Translations under genes and position numbers: made by a program | The notes under the pieces: model-generated | Told to the model about the DNA's origin: nothing | What the model saw: the letters and a program-made list of their open reading frames with translations, nothing else | Database searches by the model: none | NCBI RefSeq assembly: GCF_000970465.2 | Contig: NZ_LAJE02000268.1 | Coordinates: forward strand, 1-51,756 | Direction: 5' to 3' | DNA length: 51,756 nt | Source: Devosia insulae DS-56 | GTDB taxonomy: Bacteria > Pseudomonadota > Alphaproteobacteria > Rhizobiales > Devosiaceae | In this document: piece after piece, positions 35,807-44,204 of the stretch | Position numbering within the stretch: position 1 is the first letter of the stretch | Layout: each line of letters begins with the position of its first letter

Positions 35807-36604
35807 ATGCCGCGACGTGAATTGACTAGGGTCTTTGTGCTCGGCGGAGCGGTCGCGATGGGCCTGACCTTCGCCGGCCCGGCAGCGGCCTGTTCGGACC
35901 TGCCCAATATCTGCGCGATGAACGCGCAGCACCATCAGAGCATGGTGGATATCTCGGCCAGCTACGCCTACGGCGACTACTATGGTGAGGAAGACTATTA
36001 CGGCGACGACTATTACGACAGCGGCTACTACAGCGGCGATATCGACTATTCCGCCTATGCCGAGGACCCCGGCCGCTCGCTGAGCAACGAGGCAGCGAGC
36101 TTTGCCAGCGCAGTGAGTGCACAACAGGCAGCGCTCGACGAAAAGCTGAAGGACCCGGGGTTCCGCAATGCCTACGAGCGCTACAGCAATGGCGGCTGGG
36201 ACTACTTCCAGGACAATGCCGGGGCAGCGCCGGGCGAATACTGCGCTGCCTTCTACTGGAAGGGCGATGGCATGGTCCGGCTGTCGGGGCCGGGCGGGGA
36301 TTATCAGGGCGCCCTGATCACCTTCTGGGGCCCGAACATTCCGACGCCCAAGGACGTCAAGACCATCAGCGTAACGCTCGATCAGGCTGATGGCGCGCCG
36401 CAGAAGGTCAAGGCCTTCAACTACCACCTGGCCGGGGATGCCTGGGGCGCTATCGCACTCGCCGTGCCGAGCATCGAAGCCGCACTCGACGGCATGGAAG
36501 ACACGCAGAGCTTCAAGCTATCGGTCGGCAACAAGACCGTCGCCGAGGTCGAGTGGCAGGACGGCCTCAAGGCCAAGCGCAAACTGCAAAGCTGCCTCGG
36601 CTAG
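35807..36604 (+). CDS. Secreted protein with Tyr/Asp-rich tract
   Basis: A 265-residue protein of unknown family. A signal peptide (1-28, ending PAAA) precedes a mature start with Cys29 and Cys36, which could form a disulfide. Residues 53-84 are a low-complexity tract with twelve tyrosines, mostly in YY pairs, separated by Asp, Gly and Glu. The C-terminal 150 residues look like a folded domain with WDYFQDNAG, YCAAFYWKGDG and an FWGP segment. The ribosome site GAGGAGG is strong. It follows the ATPase gene by 33 bases and may be on the same transcript, but nothing ties it to sugar uptake. Confidence 0.7.
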   Translation: MPRRELTRVFVLGGAVAMGLTFAGPAAACSDLPNICAMNAQHHQSMVDISASYAYGDYYGEEDYYGDDYYDSGYYSGDIDYSAYAEDPGRSLSNEAASFASAVSAQQAALDEKLKDPGFRNAYERYSNGGWDYFQDNAGAAPGEYCAAFYWKGDGMVRLSGPGGDYQGALITFWGPNIPTPKDVKTISVTLDQADGAPQKVKAFNYHLAGDAWGAIALAVPSIEAALDGMEDTQSFKLSVGNKTVAEVEWQDGLKAKRKLQSCLG

Positions 36605-36612
36605 CAGAACGC

Positions 36613-36657
36613 GCTCGACAGGGGCGGGCCAGGGTTCCGCCACCTGTCCTGTCGACG
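36613..36657. terminator. Possible bidirectional terminator hairpin
   Basis: TCGACAGG (36615-36622) and CCTGTCGA (36648-36655) form an 8-bp stem around a GC-rich interior between two convergent genes. There is no clear T run on either strand, so termination is only suggested by the position. Confidence 0.3.
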
Positions 36658-36705
36658 AATGAACAACGCAGCCAGGACGCCGACCGGCGTCCGCCGCTCA
36701 TCACG

Positions 36706-37752
36706 CTACTTCAGGCTGATAAACGCCAGCCCGTTATTGGCGTTCATCGGCACGACCAGCTGATCGGCGCCGGCGTCGTAGCACATCGAGGCGGCGCTCG
36801 GGATGTTCTCGGCGATCAGTGATGCGGTGCCGTCGGGCGCCAGTTTGGTGATGCCGCCGTTCATCACGCTGCTGATGTATTTGGTGCCATCGGGCAGGAC
36901 GACGATGCCGTCATTTCCAGCCTGGGCCGCCTTTTCGGTCTTCAACAGCTTGGCGTCGGCGGCCGCGAAGGTCTGCACCTCGTCGCTGCCGATGTTGACC
37001 ACCACGACGTTCCCGTCATTGTCGAAGGCGATGCCGTTGGGCTGGTTGAGCGGCGCGCCCTCGATCCACACCGAGGCGGCACCATCCGGCGTCACCTTCC
37101 AGATCTGCCAGGTGTCGGGCTCCGGCGACTTGCCGCCAACGCCGGTGTTGCTGGCATAGATGGTACCGTCTGGCGCCACTTCGATATCGTTGATCCACGG
37201 CGATCCATCGATCACTGCTTCGCCCATGGGCTCGCCGGTCTGCATGCTGAATTTGCGGATCACCGCCTTGCTCGGCGTCGTCTTGGTCGGATCGGCAGGG
37301 TCGGCCGTGCCACCGTCGCGATCGGCGAGGTAGAGCACGCCGCCTTCGATGTCGCTGCCGACCGGCTCGTTGAGGATCAGCGGCGGCATGAGGTCGGCGC
37401 GTTGCTGCGGGTTCTGCACGCCGATCCAGCGTGCCGTGTTGACTGACCCGTCATGGTTGATCAGCGCGACGAAGGCGTTGTTTTCCTGGATCGCCTGGTT
37501 CACGCCGCGCGCCGGGGCGACGATCAGGTCGCGCTCGGCATCGTAGGAACAGCTCTCGGTGGCGTAGATGGCGCCGAACACCTTCACGTTGCTCGACATC
37601 GGCGCAAAAGCGCCATCGGCGGCCGGGTTGACCGGCAGGCCCAGCGGGTTGCCGACGAAGTAGGGGCCGGGCGCCGCACTCTGCTGCGCCATCGCCGGGT
37701 TCGCGGCAAATGTGGCGAACAGGACCAGGCTTACGATCGAAACGGGCTTCAT
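36706..37752 (-). CDS. Periplasmic SMP-30/NHL-like beta-propeller protein
   Basis: A 348-residue exported protein: signal peptide 1-22 (ending NPAMA), then repeated propeller blades such as INDIEVAPDGTIYASNTG, QPNGIAFDNDGNVVVVNIG and GNDGIVVLPDGTKYISSV, each with the N-D/N-G residues that bind calcium or substrate in SMP-30 lactonases. A periplasmic lactonase acting on products of the PQQ dehydrogenase nearby is a reasonable guess. The gene follows the GntR regulator by 52 bases on the same strand. A purely structural NHL protein is the alternative. Confidence 0.7.
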   Translation of the reverse strand: MKPVSIVSLVLFATFAANPAMAQQSAAPGPYFVGNPLGLPVNPAADGAFAPMSSNVKVFGAIYATESCSYDAERDLIVAPARGVNQAIQENNAFVALINHDGSVNTARWIGVQNPQQRADLMPPLILNEPVGSDIEGGVLYLADRDGGTADPADPTKTTPSKAVIRKFSMQTGEPMGEAVIDGSPWINDIEVAPDGTIYASNTGVGGKSPEPDTWQIWKVTPDGAASVWIEGAPLNQPNGIAFDNDGNVVVVNIGSDEVQTFAAADAKLLKTEKAAQAGNDGIVVLPDGTKYISSVMNGGITKLAPDGTASLIAENIPSAASMCYDAGADQLVVPMNANNGLAFISLK

Positions 37753-37804
37753 CGATTTCCTCCATCTATGTTGCAGGCAACAGGGTGGAGGCTCGCCGTA
37801 TTGC

Positions 37805-38614
37805 TCAGGCGCCTCCCTTCATGGCTTCCATCCGCTCCTCGCCCGACCCTGCGGCGTCTCGCTCCGGCCTGGCCGCAGCAAAGGTCGCCGTGATGATCTC
37901 GAGCGTCTGCCGATAGTGCTGCATCAGCAGCTCGACCGCGGTACTCGTGTCCCCCGCCAGGGCTGCATCGGCGATCAGCCGATGCTCGTCGGGGCGGGCT
38001 TCAAAGGGCGCCGGGTTGGCGCTCTCGGTAATGAACCGGTATGAATCCACCCGGTCCCGGACCTCCTGGCAGTAGCGCAGCAACAGCGACGAGCCGCAGG
38101 CGCTGATCAGCACCTGGTGGAACTGCTTGTGCCGTTCCTCCCAGCCGGGGTTCAGTTGCTGCCGTGCCGCATCGGTGTAGCGGTCCGTCCGCGACAGCCA
38201 GTGCAGCGCCAGCACCAGGTCCTCCTCCCATTTGACGGTGCGGTTGGCGATGCTCTCGGTCAGCGCGCGTTCCTCGAGCCAGCACCGGGTCTTGATCAGC
38301 TCCTCCAGCACCTCCGCCGTGAACGCCGCCACGAAGAACCCTCGTCGTTCCTCGCGTTTGACCAGCCCTTCCGACACCAGTCCGATCAGCGCCTCGCGGA
38401 TCGGGATATGCGATGTCTCGTAGCGCTCGGCGAGGTCCTCAACATTCACCTTGGTGCCCGGCCGAAGCCTGCCCGTCAGGATGTCGCCGCGGAGCGTGGT
38501 TCGGATGCGGGTAGCGGAAACGATCGCACTGTCCGGAACGCGATCGCCGTTGTTCGGCAGGGTTGGCAATGTTGGGTCCCTTGCGAGAGGCGTCGGACCG
38601 TCCAATAACTCCAA
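37805..38614 (-). CDS. GntR family regulator (FadR/FCD type)
   Basis: A 269-residue regulator with a winged helix near residues 38-95 (VEDLAERYETSHIPIREALI, then GLVKREERRGFFV) and an all-helical FCD ligand domain. No ATG lies in the N-terminal region, so the start is probably a TTG (38614, or 38605 with GGAG close upstream); the first 30 residues look unstructured. It lies inside a minus-strand array with the Rieske, small secreted and SMP-30-like genes, and may control them and the divergent PQQ dehydrogenase. Confidence 0.82.
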   Translation of the reverse strand: MELLDGPTPLARDPTLPTLPNNGDRVPDSAIVSATRIRTTLRGDILTGRLRPGTKVNVEDLAERYETSHIPIREALIGLVSEGLVKREERRGFFVAAFTAEVLEELIKTRCWLEERALTESIANRTVKWEEDLVLALHWLSRTDRYTDAARQQLNPGWEERHKQFHQVLISACGSSLLLRYCQEVRDRVDSYRFITESANPAPFEARPDEHRLIADAALAGDTSTAVELLMQHYRQTLEIITATFAAARPERDAAGSGEERMEAMKGGA

Positions 38615-38638
38615 AAACCAGAAAAAATCACAGGCTAA

Positions 38639-39031
38639 CTATTGCGACGGGGTTGCCGTGGCGTCGCAGGGCAGAAACTCGCCCTTCGGACCCGCACCGT
38701 CTTTGAGCGCTACGCTCAGTTTGCTGCCGTCGGCGCTCTCGGTGATATCGAGCGTGCCGCGAACGACTTCGTCATGGCCGCTCTCGCAGGCGATCTTCAC
38801 CTCGAAGGCTTTGTCGCCGCTCGCGGTGACGCTGGTATAGGGGCAGACATTGCCTTCGAAGCGCACATCGTCGGCGCTGAACAGCACCTTCTCGCCGCTG
38901 CTGTCGCCTGTCCCGGCGTGTGCCGCACATCCGGCCGGCGTGCCATAGCTGCCAGCAAGCGGCAGGCTGGCGGCCAGTGCGGCGGTGGGCAGAACGACCA
39001 GCAGGGCCCAAAGAGTTGATCTCAGTTTCAC
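38639..39031 (-). CDS. Small secreted hypothetical protein
   Basis: A 130-residue protein of no recognised family with a clear signal peptide (1-20, ending ALAA). The mature part has four cysteines (in PAGCAAHA, NVCPYT, KIACESG and LPCDA), suggesting two disulfide bonds in the periplasm. It lies 14 bases after the Rieske gene stop and 24 bases before the GntR regulator, so it is probably cotranscribed with them. Confidence 0.75.
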   Translation of the reverse strand: MKLRSTLWALLVVLPTAALAASLPLAGSYGTPAGCAAHAGTGDSSGEKVLFSADDVRFEGNVCPYTSVTASGDKAFEVKIACESGHDEVVRGTLDITESADGSKLSVALKDGAGPKGEFLPCDATATPSQ

Positions 39032-39045
39032 TGCATCGCTCCTCG

Positions 39046-39660
39046 TTAGCGGTCGTCTTCGCCCATCATGTCGCCGCCCACGCGCGAGTCGAAGGCTTCC
39101 GCCACCACCAGCTGGCCGTCCTTTATGCCGAGCCCGAGCTGCGGCAGCTTCCGCACCGCCGGCCCATGCGCCACCTCGCCGTTCTTGGTCGGGTCGAACC
39201 GCGAGCCGTGGCAGTCGCAGGCGAGCAACTTGCTCTTCAGCGTGTCGCTGAGCGGACAGCCGGCATGGGTGCAGATGATGGTGTAGCCCAAGACGCCCTC
39301 AGCCGATTTCGCCGCCGTTTCTGCCGGCAGGGTGGCCGGGTCGTAGCGCAGCAGCAGCACGGTGTTCTCGTATTCGGCATTGCGCACCACCCCATCGGGT
39401 GACATCGCCACCGCTTCGAACGGCTTGCTGTCGAGCTTGATGCTGTCCGGCGTCAGCGGCGTACTGCCGGCAGGCGACACCAGAAAGTCCCCGACCTGCG
39501 GCGGCATCGCGTCAGGCGCAGCGGCAAGGGCCGTGCCACCCAGCCCGGCAAAGGCGCCAGCCGCCGCGAGGCCACCCAACACGCTCCGCCGGCTGATCCG
39601 GGTGCACTGGCACCCGCATTGAGTCTGGATTGCCGGGTCGGCCGCAACGCCCTGTTTCAT
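39046..39660 (-). CDS. Tat-exported Rieske 2Fe-2S protein
   Basis: A 204-residue periplasmic electron carrier. A twin-arginine signal (ISRRSVLGG, R24-R25) follows an unusual cysteine-rich start, CGCQC at 15-19. The Rieske cluster ligands are C130-T-H132 with C135, and C148-x-x-H151. There is no catalytic domain, so it is a free or membrane-anchored electron carrier. It is divergent from the PQQ dehydrogenase and no c-type cytochrome gene is nearby, so it may take electrons from that enzyme. Being first in its unit, it may set that unit's expression. Confidence 0.88.
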   Translation of the reverse strand: MKQGVAADPAIQTQCGCQCTRISRRSVLGGLAAAGAFAGLGGTALAAAPDAMPPQVGDFLVSPAGSTPLTPDSIKLDSKPFEAVAMSPDGVVRNAEYENTVLLLRYDPATLPAETAAKSAEGVLGYTIICTHAGCPLSDTLKSKLLACDCHGSRFDPTKNGEVAHGPAVRKLPQLGLGIKDGQLVVAEAFDSRVGGDMMGEDDR

Positions 39661-39733
39661 CAGCTGTTTCTCCTAACGTGCCGGCCTCCGCAGCCGGCAG
39701 CGCGGCCGATATCACCGCGCCCTCACTCGCACC

Positions 39734-39772
39734 GAATATAGAAAGTAGCCGTCAGTGATTGTTCCTATATTC
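39734..39772. promoter_or_regulatory. Inverted repeat GAATATAG/CTATATTC in divergent promoter region
   Basis: Perfect 8-bp arms at 39734-39741 and 39765-39772 are separated by 23 bases in the AT-rich middle of the gap between the Rieske and PQQ dehydrogenase genes. The TATATT parts could also serve as -10 boxes for either direction. The spacing (31 bases start to start, three helical turns) fits a site for a dimeric regulator. Confidence 0.35.
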
Positions 39773-39894
39773 TGAATTGGCTTTTGTAGGTCGCGTACAT
39801 TCTGGCGGCCAAACGCCGCATTGCGATAACGTCGCAGCGCTCCCGACCCGCATCGGATCGGCAGCCGAGTTTTCGAAATAAAGGGATGAGGAAG

Positions 39895-41670
39895 ATGGCA
39901 CGCTTGCGCTTTGGCGCCGGCCTCCTGGCCTTGGCGGTGACGATGGCGTCATCGGCCTGGTCGGACGAGGTAACCAATGATCGGCTGCTGGCGGCCGACA
40001 AGGAATCCGGCAACTGGCTGATGGTCCACCGGACCTATGATGCCCACCGCTACAGCCCGCTGGACAGCATCAACAAGGACAATGTCGACAAGCTGTCGCT
40101 GGCCTTCGTCACCCAGTTCGACCAGGCGTCGGCGGGTGGCCGCTATGCCAGCGCCCGCAACGAAGGGACGCCTTTGGTCGAGGACGGTTTCATGTACGTC
40201 CAGGCCGGCTGGAGCCGGGTCTACAAGGTCGACGTGCGCGACGGCCGCTTCGGCAAGATCGTCTGGAAGGTCGATCCCGAAGTCGACAAGCAGTGGATCT
40301 CCGATGCCACCTGCTGCGGCGCCGAGAACCGCGGCATCGCGCTGTGGAAGAACGACGTCATCGCCCTGACCCTCGATGGCCGGGTGATGTCGATCAACAA
40401 GGATACCGGCGAGCTCAACTGGGAAACCCAGCAGGCCGACAAGGCGCGCGCCGAAAGCTTCACCGTCGCCCCGCTGGTCATCGGCGATGTGGCGCTCTAC
40501 GGCCCGGCCGGCGGCGAATACGGCATCCGCGGCTGGATCGAGGCGATCGATCTCAATACCGGCAAGCCCAAGTGGCGCACCTACACCATTCCGGCACCGG
40601 GCGAGCCCGGCAACGAGACCTGGAAGCGTGAGGGCACCTGGGAAACCGGCGGCGGTTCGATCTGGGCGACCGGCAGCTACGATCCCGAGCTTGGCCTGAC
40701 CTATTGGGGCACCGGCAACCCGGCGCCGCAGATCGACGCCGAGTATCGGCCGGGCGACAACCTCTATGCCTCGAGCCTCGTCGCGCTCGACACCGAGACC
40801 GGCGCCATCAAGTGGCACTTCCAGTTCACCCCCAATGACCCCTACGACTACGACGAAATCGGGGAAACCCAGCTCATCGACAATGGCGACCGCAACCTCG
40901 CCTTCCGCGCCGCCCGTAACGGCTTCGGCTATTCGTTCGATCGCTCGAACGGCGAGCTGCAGCACGCCACGCAATATGTCGACGACCTGAACTGGACCAC
41001 CGGCATCGACCAGAAGACCGGCCTGCCGCTGAGCTACGATCCGAAGGCGGACCTGCAGAAATATGTCGCTGGCACCGTCGGCTCGCGTGACGACCTGCCG
41101 GGCATCTATTGCCCCACCCTGGGCGGCGGCAAGAACTGGCAGCCGGCCTCCTATAGCGCCAAGACCAAGCTGGTCTACCTCACCTCTAACGAAGGCTGCT
41201 CGGCCTATGTGCCGACCGAGGCTCCGAACCCGACCATCACCGGCGGCGAATACGACGTGGTGGCGGCTCAGAAGGAATGGAACGGTCGTCTGCCCGCTCC
41301 TGAGGGCACCGAGCTGCCGGCCGAACAGTCGGGTTCTGTCGTGGCGATCGACCCGGTCACCGGCAAGATCGCGGCCAAGATCCCACTGCTGGCCCGTGGC
41401 AACGGCATGCTGGCGACTGCCGGCGGCCTGGTGTTCGGCTCCGACCGTGCCGGCTGGATCTACGCCTATGACGACGAGACGCTGAAGGAACTCTGGAAGT
41501 TCAACGTCGGCACCTCGCTCGGCTCCCCGCCGATGGCCTATGCCGTCGACGGCAAGGAGTACATCGCGGTCCTCGCCGGCGCGGCGCCCAGCACGGCGCA
41601 GATCAATGCCGACCCGTCGCTGAAGTACTTCGTCCCGACCGACGCCATGTACGTCTTCGCCGTGAACTGA
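39895..41670 (+). CDS. PQQ-dependent alcohol dehydrogenase, lanthanide-type
   Basis: A 591-residue periplasmic quinoprotein that oxidises alcohols (or aldoses) with PQQ. A signal peptide (1-23) comes first. Vicinal cysteines C140-C141 (ATCCGAENRG) stack on PQQ in this family. Metal ligands E208 (GGEYGIRGW) and N275 (GTGNPAP) are present, the catalytic base is D318 in NDPYDYD, and D320 two residues on is the extra Asp that marks lanthanide-dependent enzymes such as XoxF and PedH. ATG 39895 has AAGGG at 9 bases; ATG 39886 sits too close to that site. No cytochrome c domain is fused. Confidence 0.9.
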   Translation: MARLRFGAGLLALAVTMASSAWSDEVTNDRLLAADKESGNWLMVHRTYDAHRYSPLDSINKDNVDKLSLAFVTQFDQASAGGRYASARNEGTPLVEDGFMYVQAGWSRVYKVDVRDGRFGKIVWKVDPEVDKQWISDATCCGAENRGIALWKNDVIALTLDGRVMSINKDTGELNWETQQADKARAESFTVAPLVIGDVALYGPAGGEYGIRGWIEAIDLNTGKPKWRTYTIPAPGEPGNETWKREGTWETGGGSIWATGSYDPELGLTYWGTGNPAPQIDAEYRPGDNLYASSLVALDTETGAIKWHFQFTPNDPYDYDEIGETQLIDNGDRNLAFRAARNGFGYSFDRSNGELQHATQYVDDLNWTTGIDQKTGLPLSYDPKADLQKYVAGTVGSRDDLPGIYCPTLGGGKNWQPASYSAKTKLVYLTSNEGCSAYVPTEAPNPTITGGEYDVVAAQKEWNGRLPAPEGTELPAEQSGSVVAIDPVTGKIAAKIPLLARGNGMLATAGGLVFGSDRAGWIYAYDDETLKELWKFNVGTSLGSPPMAYAVDGKEYIAVLAGAAPSTAQINADPSLKYFVPTDAMYVFAVN

Positions 41671-41680
41671 TCTCTCCCCC

Positions 41681-41756
41681 GTGGCACGGCAGCGAAATTT
41701 GCCGCGCCACTTCAAATCCCTGGCACGGCGGCGAAAGCTGCCGTGCCACCCCTTTT
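41681..41756 (+). terminator. Tandem stem-loops ending in a T tract
   Basis: Two related hairpins follow the PQQ dehydrogenase. The first pairs 41681-41691 with 41700-41710 (one mismatch). The second pairs 41721-41732 with 41737-41748 around a GAAA loop (one G-T pair) and is followed by CCCCTTTT. Both contain the repeated word TGGCACGGC. The second looks like an intrinsic terminator separating the dehydrogenase from the next gene. Confidence 0.55.
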
Positions 41757-41775
41757 CGCCTCGTGCGACGGTACC

Positions 41776-42510
41776 ATGATCAAGTTCCTGAGAGTCCTGC
41801 CGGCCCTGTTGCTGCTCGGCCTTGCCGCCCCATCCCTGGGGGCGCCGCTGCCGCCTGAATTCCGCACCCTCGCCATCGGCGAGACCGCCGCCACGCTGCC
41901 CACCGAGGGCTATGAGGCTTTCGCCTGCGGCTCCAATGGCGGCCCGCCGCTCAAGCACATCACCGGCTGGACCGACTTCGCCCAATGCGCCGCCGACGAG
42001 CGGGGCCTGCATGAGGTTTATGTCGAGTTCGGCCGCCGTGTCGGCAAGCTGGCCGAGCGTTTCCACGACCAGTATGGCGAGGAACTCTGGCTGCAGCGCT
42101 TTGGCGGCACCCGGCTCGCCAACTTTCCGGTGGTGCTGTCGCTGCTGTTTGACGATGCCGGCATGGTGCGCGGCTTCCGCGCCGTCACCGATGATCGCGC
42201 CGGCATCGAGGATCGCGGCCGCGCCTACCTGTTCCGGCTGCCGGTGTTCCAGCGCTACGGCTCCAAGGATTGGACCTGCACCGACCTGGCCAGGGCGCCG
42301 GGCGAAACCGGCGTCGGCGAGATGTTCATCAAACAGGTGTGCACCAAGCAGGTCGAAGGGCGGCACATCCGGGTGGAAACCCACTATTTCCGCAAGCCCG
42401 GCCAGACCGGCCTCGATATCCAGGGCATGTTCGAGCCTGGCCAGTATGAATCCTCGACCCGTTGGGAGGCGTTCGACGTGACGCTCGATGGCGGCAAGGC
42501 GGCGCCATGA
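41776..42510 (+). CDS. Secreted hypothetical protein
   Basis: A 244-residue protein of no recognised family. The signal peptide (1-22) ends near SLGAP. The mature chain has paired cysteines (FACGSNG, FAQCAAD, WTCTDL, QVCTKQ) that could form disulfides, and ends with a basic/aromatic strand-rich segment. ATG 41776 was chosen because it opens the signal peptide directly. The stop overlaps the pentapeptide-repeat gene start by 4 bases, so the two are coupled and probably work together. Confidence 0.75.
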   Translation: MIKFLRVLPALLLLGLAAPSLGAPLPPEFRTLAIGETAATLPTEGYEAFACGSNGGPPLKHITGWTDFAQCAADERGLHEVYVEFGRRVGKLAERFHDQYGEELWLQRFGGTRLANFPVVLSLLFDDAGMVRGFRAVTDDRAGIEDRGRAYLFRLPVFQRYGSKDWTCTDLARAPGETGVGEMFIKQVCTKQVEGRHIRVETHYFRKPGQTGLDIQGMFEPGQYESSTRWEAFDVTLDGGKAAP

Positions 42511-43274
42511 AGCCGGTCATCGGTATCGCGCTCACCCTGCTGCTCGCGACAATCGCGCCGGCAATGGCGCAATCCTCCGAAGCGTCGGCCTTCCTCAACG
42601 GCGAAACCAATGCCTGCCCCGGCTGCGCGCTCACCGGCGCCGACCTGAGCGATCGCAACTTGAGCGGCGTCGATCTCTCGGGCGCCGATCTCAGCGGCGC
42701 CTTCTTCTTTCAGTCGGACCTGAGCGAAGCAAACCTCAAGGGCGCCAATCTCGAAGCGGCCGACTTCACCGCCGCCAAGCTCAGCAATGCCGATCTCACC
42801 GACGCCAGGCTCGATAACACGGTGTTCTTTCGCTCGACCCTCAGTGGGGCATCCCTGGCTGGGGCCAAGGGGGAGAGCGTCAACTTCCGCCGGGCCATCC
42901 TGACCAACGCCCATCTCGATGGCGCCAGCCTCCGCTTCGCCCAGTTCGAGGATGCCCGCTTCGGCGGGGTGAAGGCGACCAACGCCGATTTCTCCGGCGC
43001 CAGCTTCCGCCAGCTGAACATGCAGCGGGTGGATTTTTCCGGCAGCACCATCGAGGGCGCCGACTTCACCGCCAGCAACCTCGAGTCCGGCATCCTGCGC
43101 GGCGCCAACCTCGCCCATTCCGACCTGTTCGGCGCCCGCCTGATCGCCGCCGACCTGACCGACGCCAACCTCTCCGGCACCCGCCTCGTCTCCGCCAACC
43201 TCCGCGACGCCATCACCGACGGCACCAACTGGCAGGACGCGTTGATGCCCGACGGCAGCTATCATCGACCCTAG
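42507..43274 (+). CDS. Exported pentapeptide-repeat protein
   Basis: A 255-residue periplasmic protein: signal peptide 1-21 (ending AMAQ), a C-P-G-C pair at about 37-40, then roughly forty A(D/N)LxX repeats that fold as a right-handed quadrilateral beta-helix. Sets such as LSGVDLSGADLSGAFF and LTDANLSGTRLVSANLRDA are seen. The function of exported members is unknown; a scaffolding or binding role is likely. It is coupled to the upstream secreted protein by an ATGA overlap. Confidence 0.85.
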   Translation: MKPVIGIALTLLLATIAPAMAQSSEASAFLNGETNACPGCALTGADLSDRNLSGVDLSGADLSGAFFFQSDLSEANLKGANLEAADFTAAKLSNADLTDARLDNTVFFRSTLSGASLAGAKGESVNFRRAILTNAHLDGASLRFAQFEDARFGGVKATNADFSGASFRQLNMQRVDFSGSTIEGADFTASNLESGILRGANLAHSDLFGARLIAADLTDANLSGTRLVSANLRDAITDGTNWQDALMPDGSYHRP

Positions 43275-43296
43275 CGCCGCGCCTGGCCTGCGATGC

Positions 43297-44106
43297 CTAC
43301 ATCTCGCGATGCTGCCGGCGGAACGCTGTCGGGGGCATCTGGCAGTGCTGCGTGAACCAGCGTGAGAAGTAGTAGATGTCCGAGAAGCCCAGCGCTTCGG
43401 CGACCTGCTTGATGCTGTCCGAACTGCTCAGCAGCATGGTCTGGGCCAGCGCAAAGCGGCACTGCTGCCAATAGGCCTTTGGCGAGAGTCTGTAGCTGGC
43501 GCGAAAGCGGCGGTTGCATTGACTGACGCTGAGCGCCACCTCGCGTGCCAGCATCGTTGCATCGAAGTGGCCGCCGGCTTGCGATCTGATGCGCTCACGC
43601 AGTTGCCGCATCCGCGGATCGCGGGGCGCGGCCTCAGCCGGCACGCGACCGAACGCAACCAGGTAGGACATGATGATCGCCAGCGCGCTGCTGGCGGCGA
43701 TGCCACGCTGCACGACGTCGCCACCCCATTGCTGCTGGATCAACCCCAGCCGCGCGTGAATTGCGGCCATGTCATCCGGGGCGAAACTGATCGGCAGCAG
43801 AGACTGCTCGTGCAGCGCCATACCGTCGGCCTCGTCGAGGCGGGCATGCAGGTTGAGCATCGTCCATACGCCCGCCCCCCGCTTCTCCCAGCGGCAATGC
43901 CGGTATGGCGGCACCACCAGCACATTGCCTGGCGTGCTCTCATAGCGCTCGCGCCCGACATTCAAGATGCCGAAACCCTCCACGGTATGGATCAGGTGGA
44001 GGTCGCTGCTCCATTGCGGTGCGTCGGTGAAGCGCTCCGCGGCGGCATGCGTGCTGCGCGGCACGGACAGCAGTCGAAAGGTCCAGGCGGTGTCGTCGGC
44101 AAGCAT
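43297..44106 (-). CDS. AraC family transcriptional regulator
   Basis: A 269-residue regulator with an N-terminal cupin-like sensor (TPGNVLVVPPYRHCRWEK) and a C-terminal double helix-turn-helix: MLAREVALSVSQCNRRFRAS, and IKQVAEALGFSDIYYFSRWF with the family ending PPTAFRRQH. AraC proteins of this build usually sense sugars and activate a neighbouring gene; the divergent JmjC/cupin-like gene is the nearest target. The ligand is unknown. Confidence 0.88.
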   Translation of the reverse strand: MLADDTAWTFRLLSVPRSTHAAAERFTDAPQWSSDLHLIHTVEGFGILNVGRERYESTPGNVLVVPPYRHCRWEKRGAGVWTMLNLHARLDEADGMALHEQSLLPISFAPDDMAAIHARLGLIQQQWGGDVVQRGIAASSALAIIMSYLVAFGRVPAEAAPRDPRMRQLRERIRSQAGGHFDATMLAREVALSVSQCNRRFRASYRLSPKAYWQQCRFALAQTMLLSSSDSIKQVAEALGFSDIYYFSRWFTQHCQMPPTAFRRQHREM

Positions 44107-44204
44107 GATGCGCGAAAACTACAAATCCGTGCGCCCGCCGTCCATGGGCTTTGGAGCCTCGCCCGCTGAGGATGTGACCTCGCGCAGGACAAGGGAGTGG
44201 CGAC

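Noticed and set aside
34739-36427. 562-codon minus-strand open frame
   Set aside because: It is antisense to the ABC ATPase and the Tyr-rich secreted protein, with no recognisable domain.
39949-42384. 811-codon minus-strand open frame
   Set aside because: It mirrors the PQQ dehydrogenase and the next gene; the plus-strand protein has all catalytic residues.
42384-43265. Repetitive minus-strand open frame
   Set aside because: Its GE/GA repeats are the antisense translation of the pentapeptide-repeat gene.
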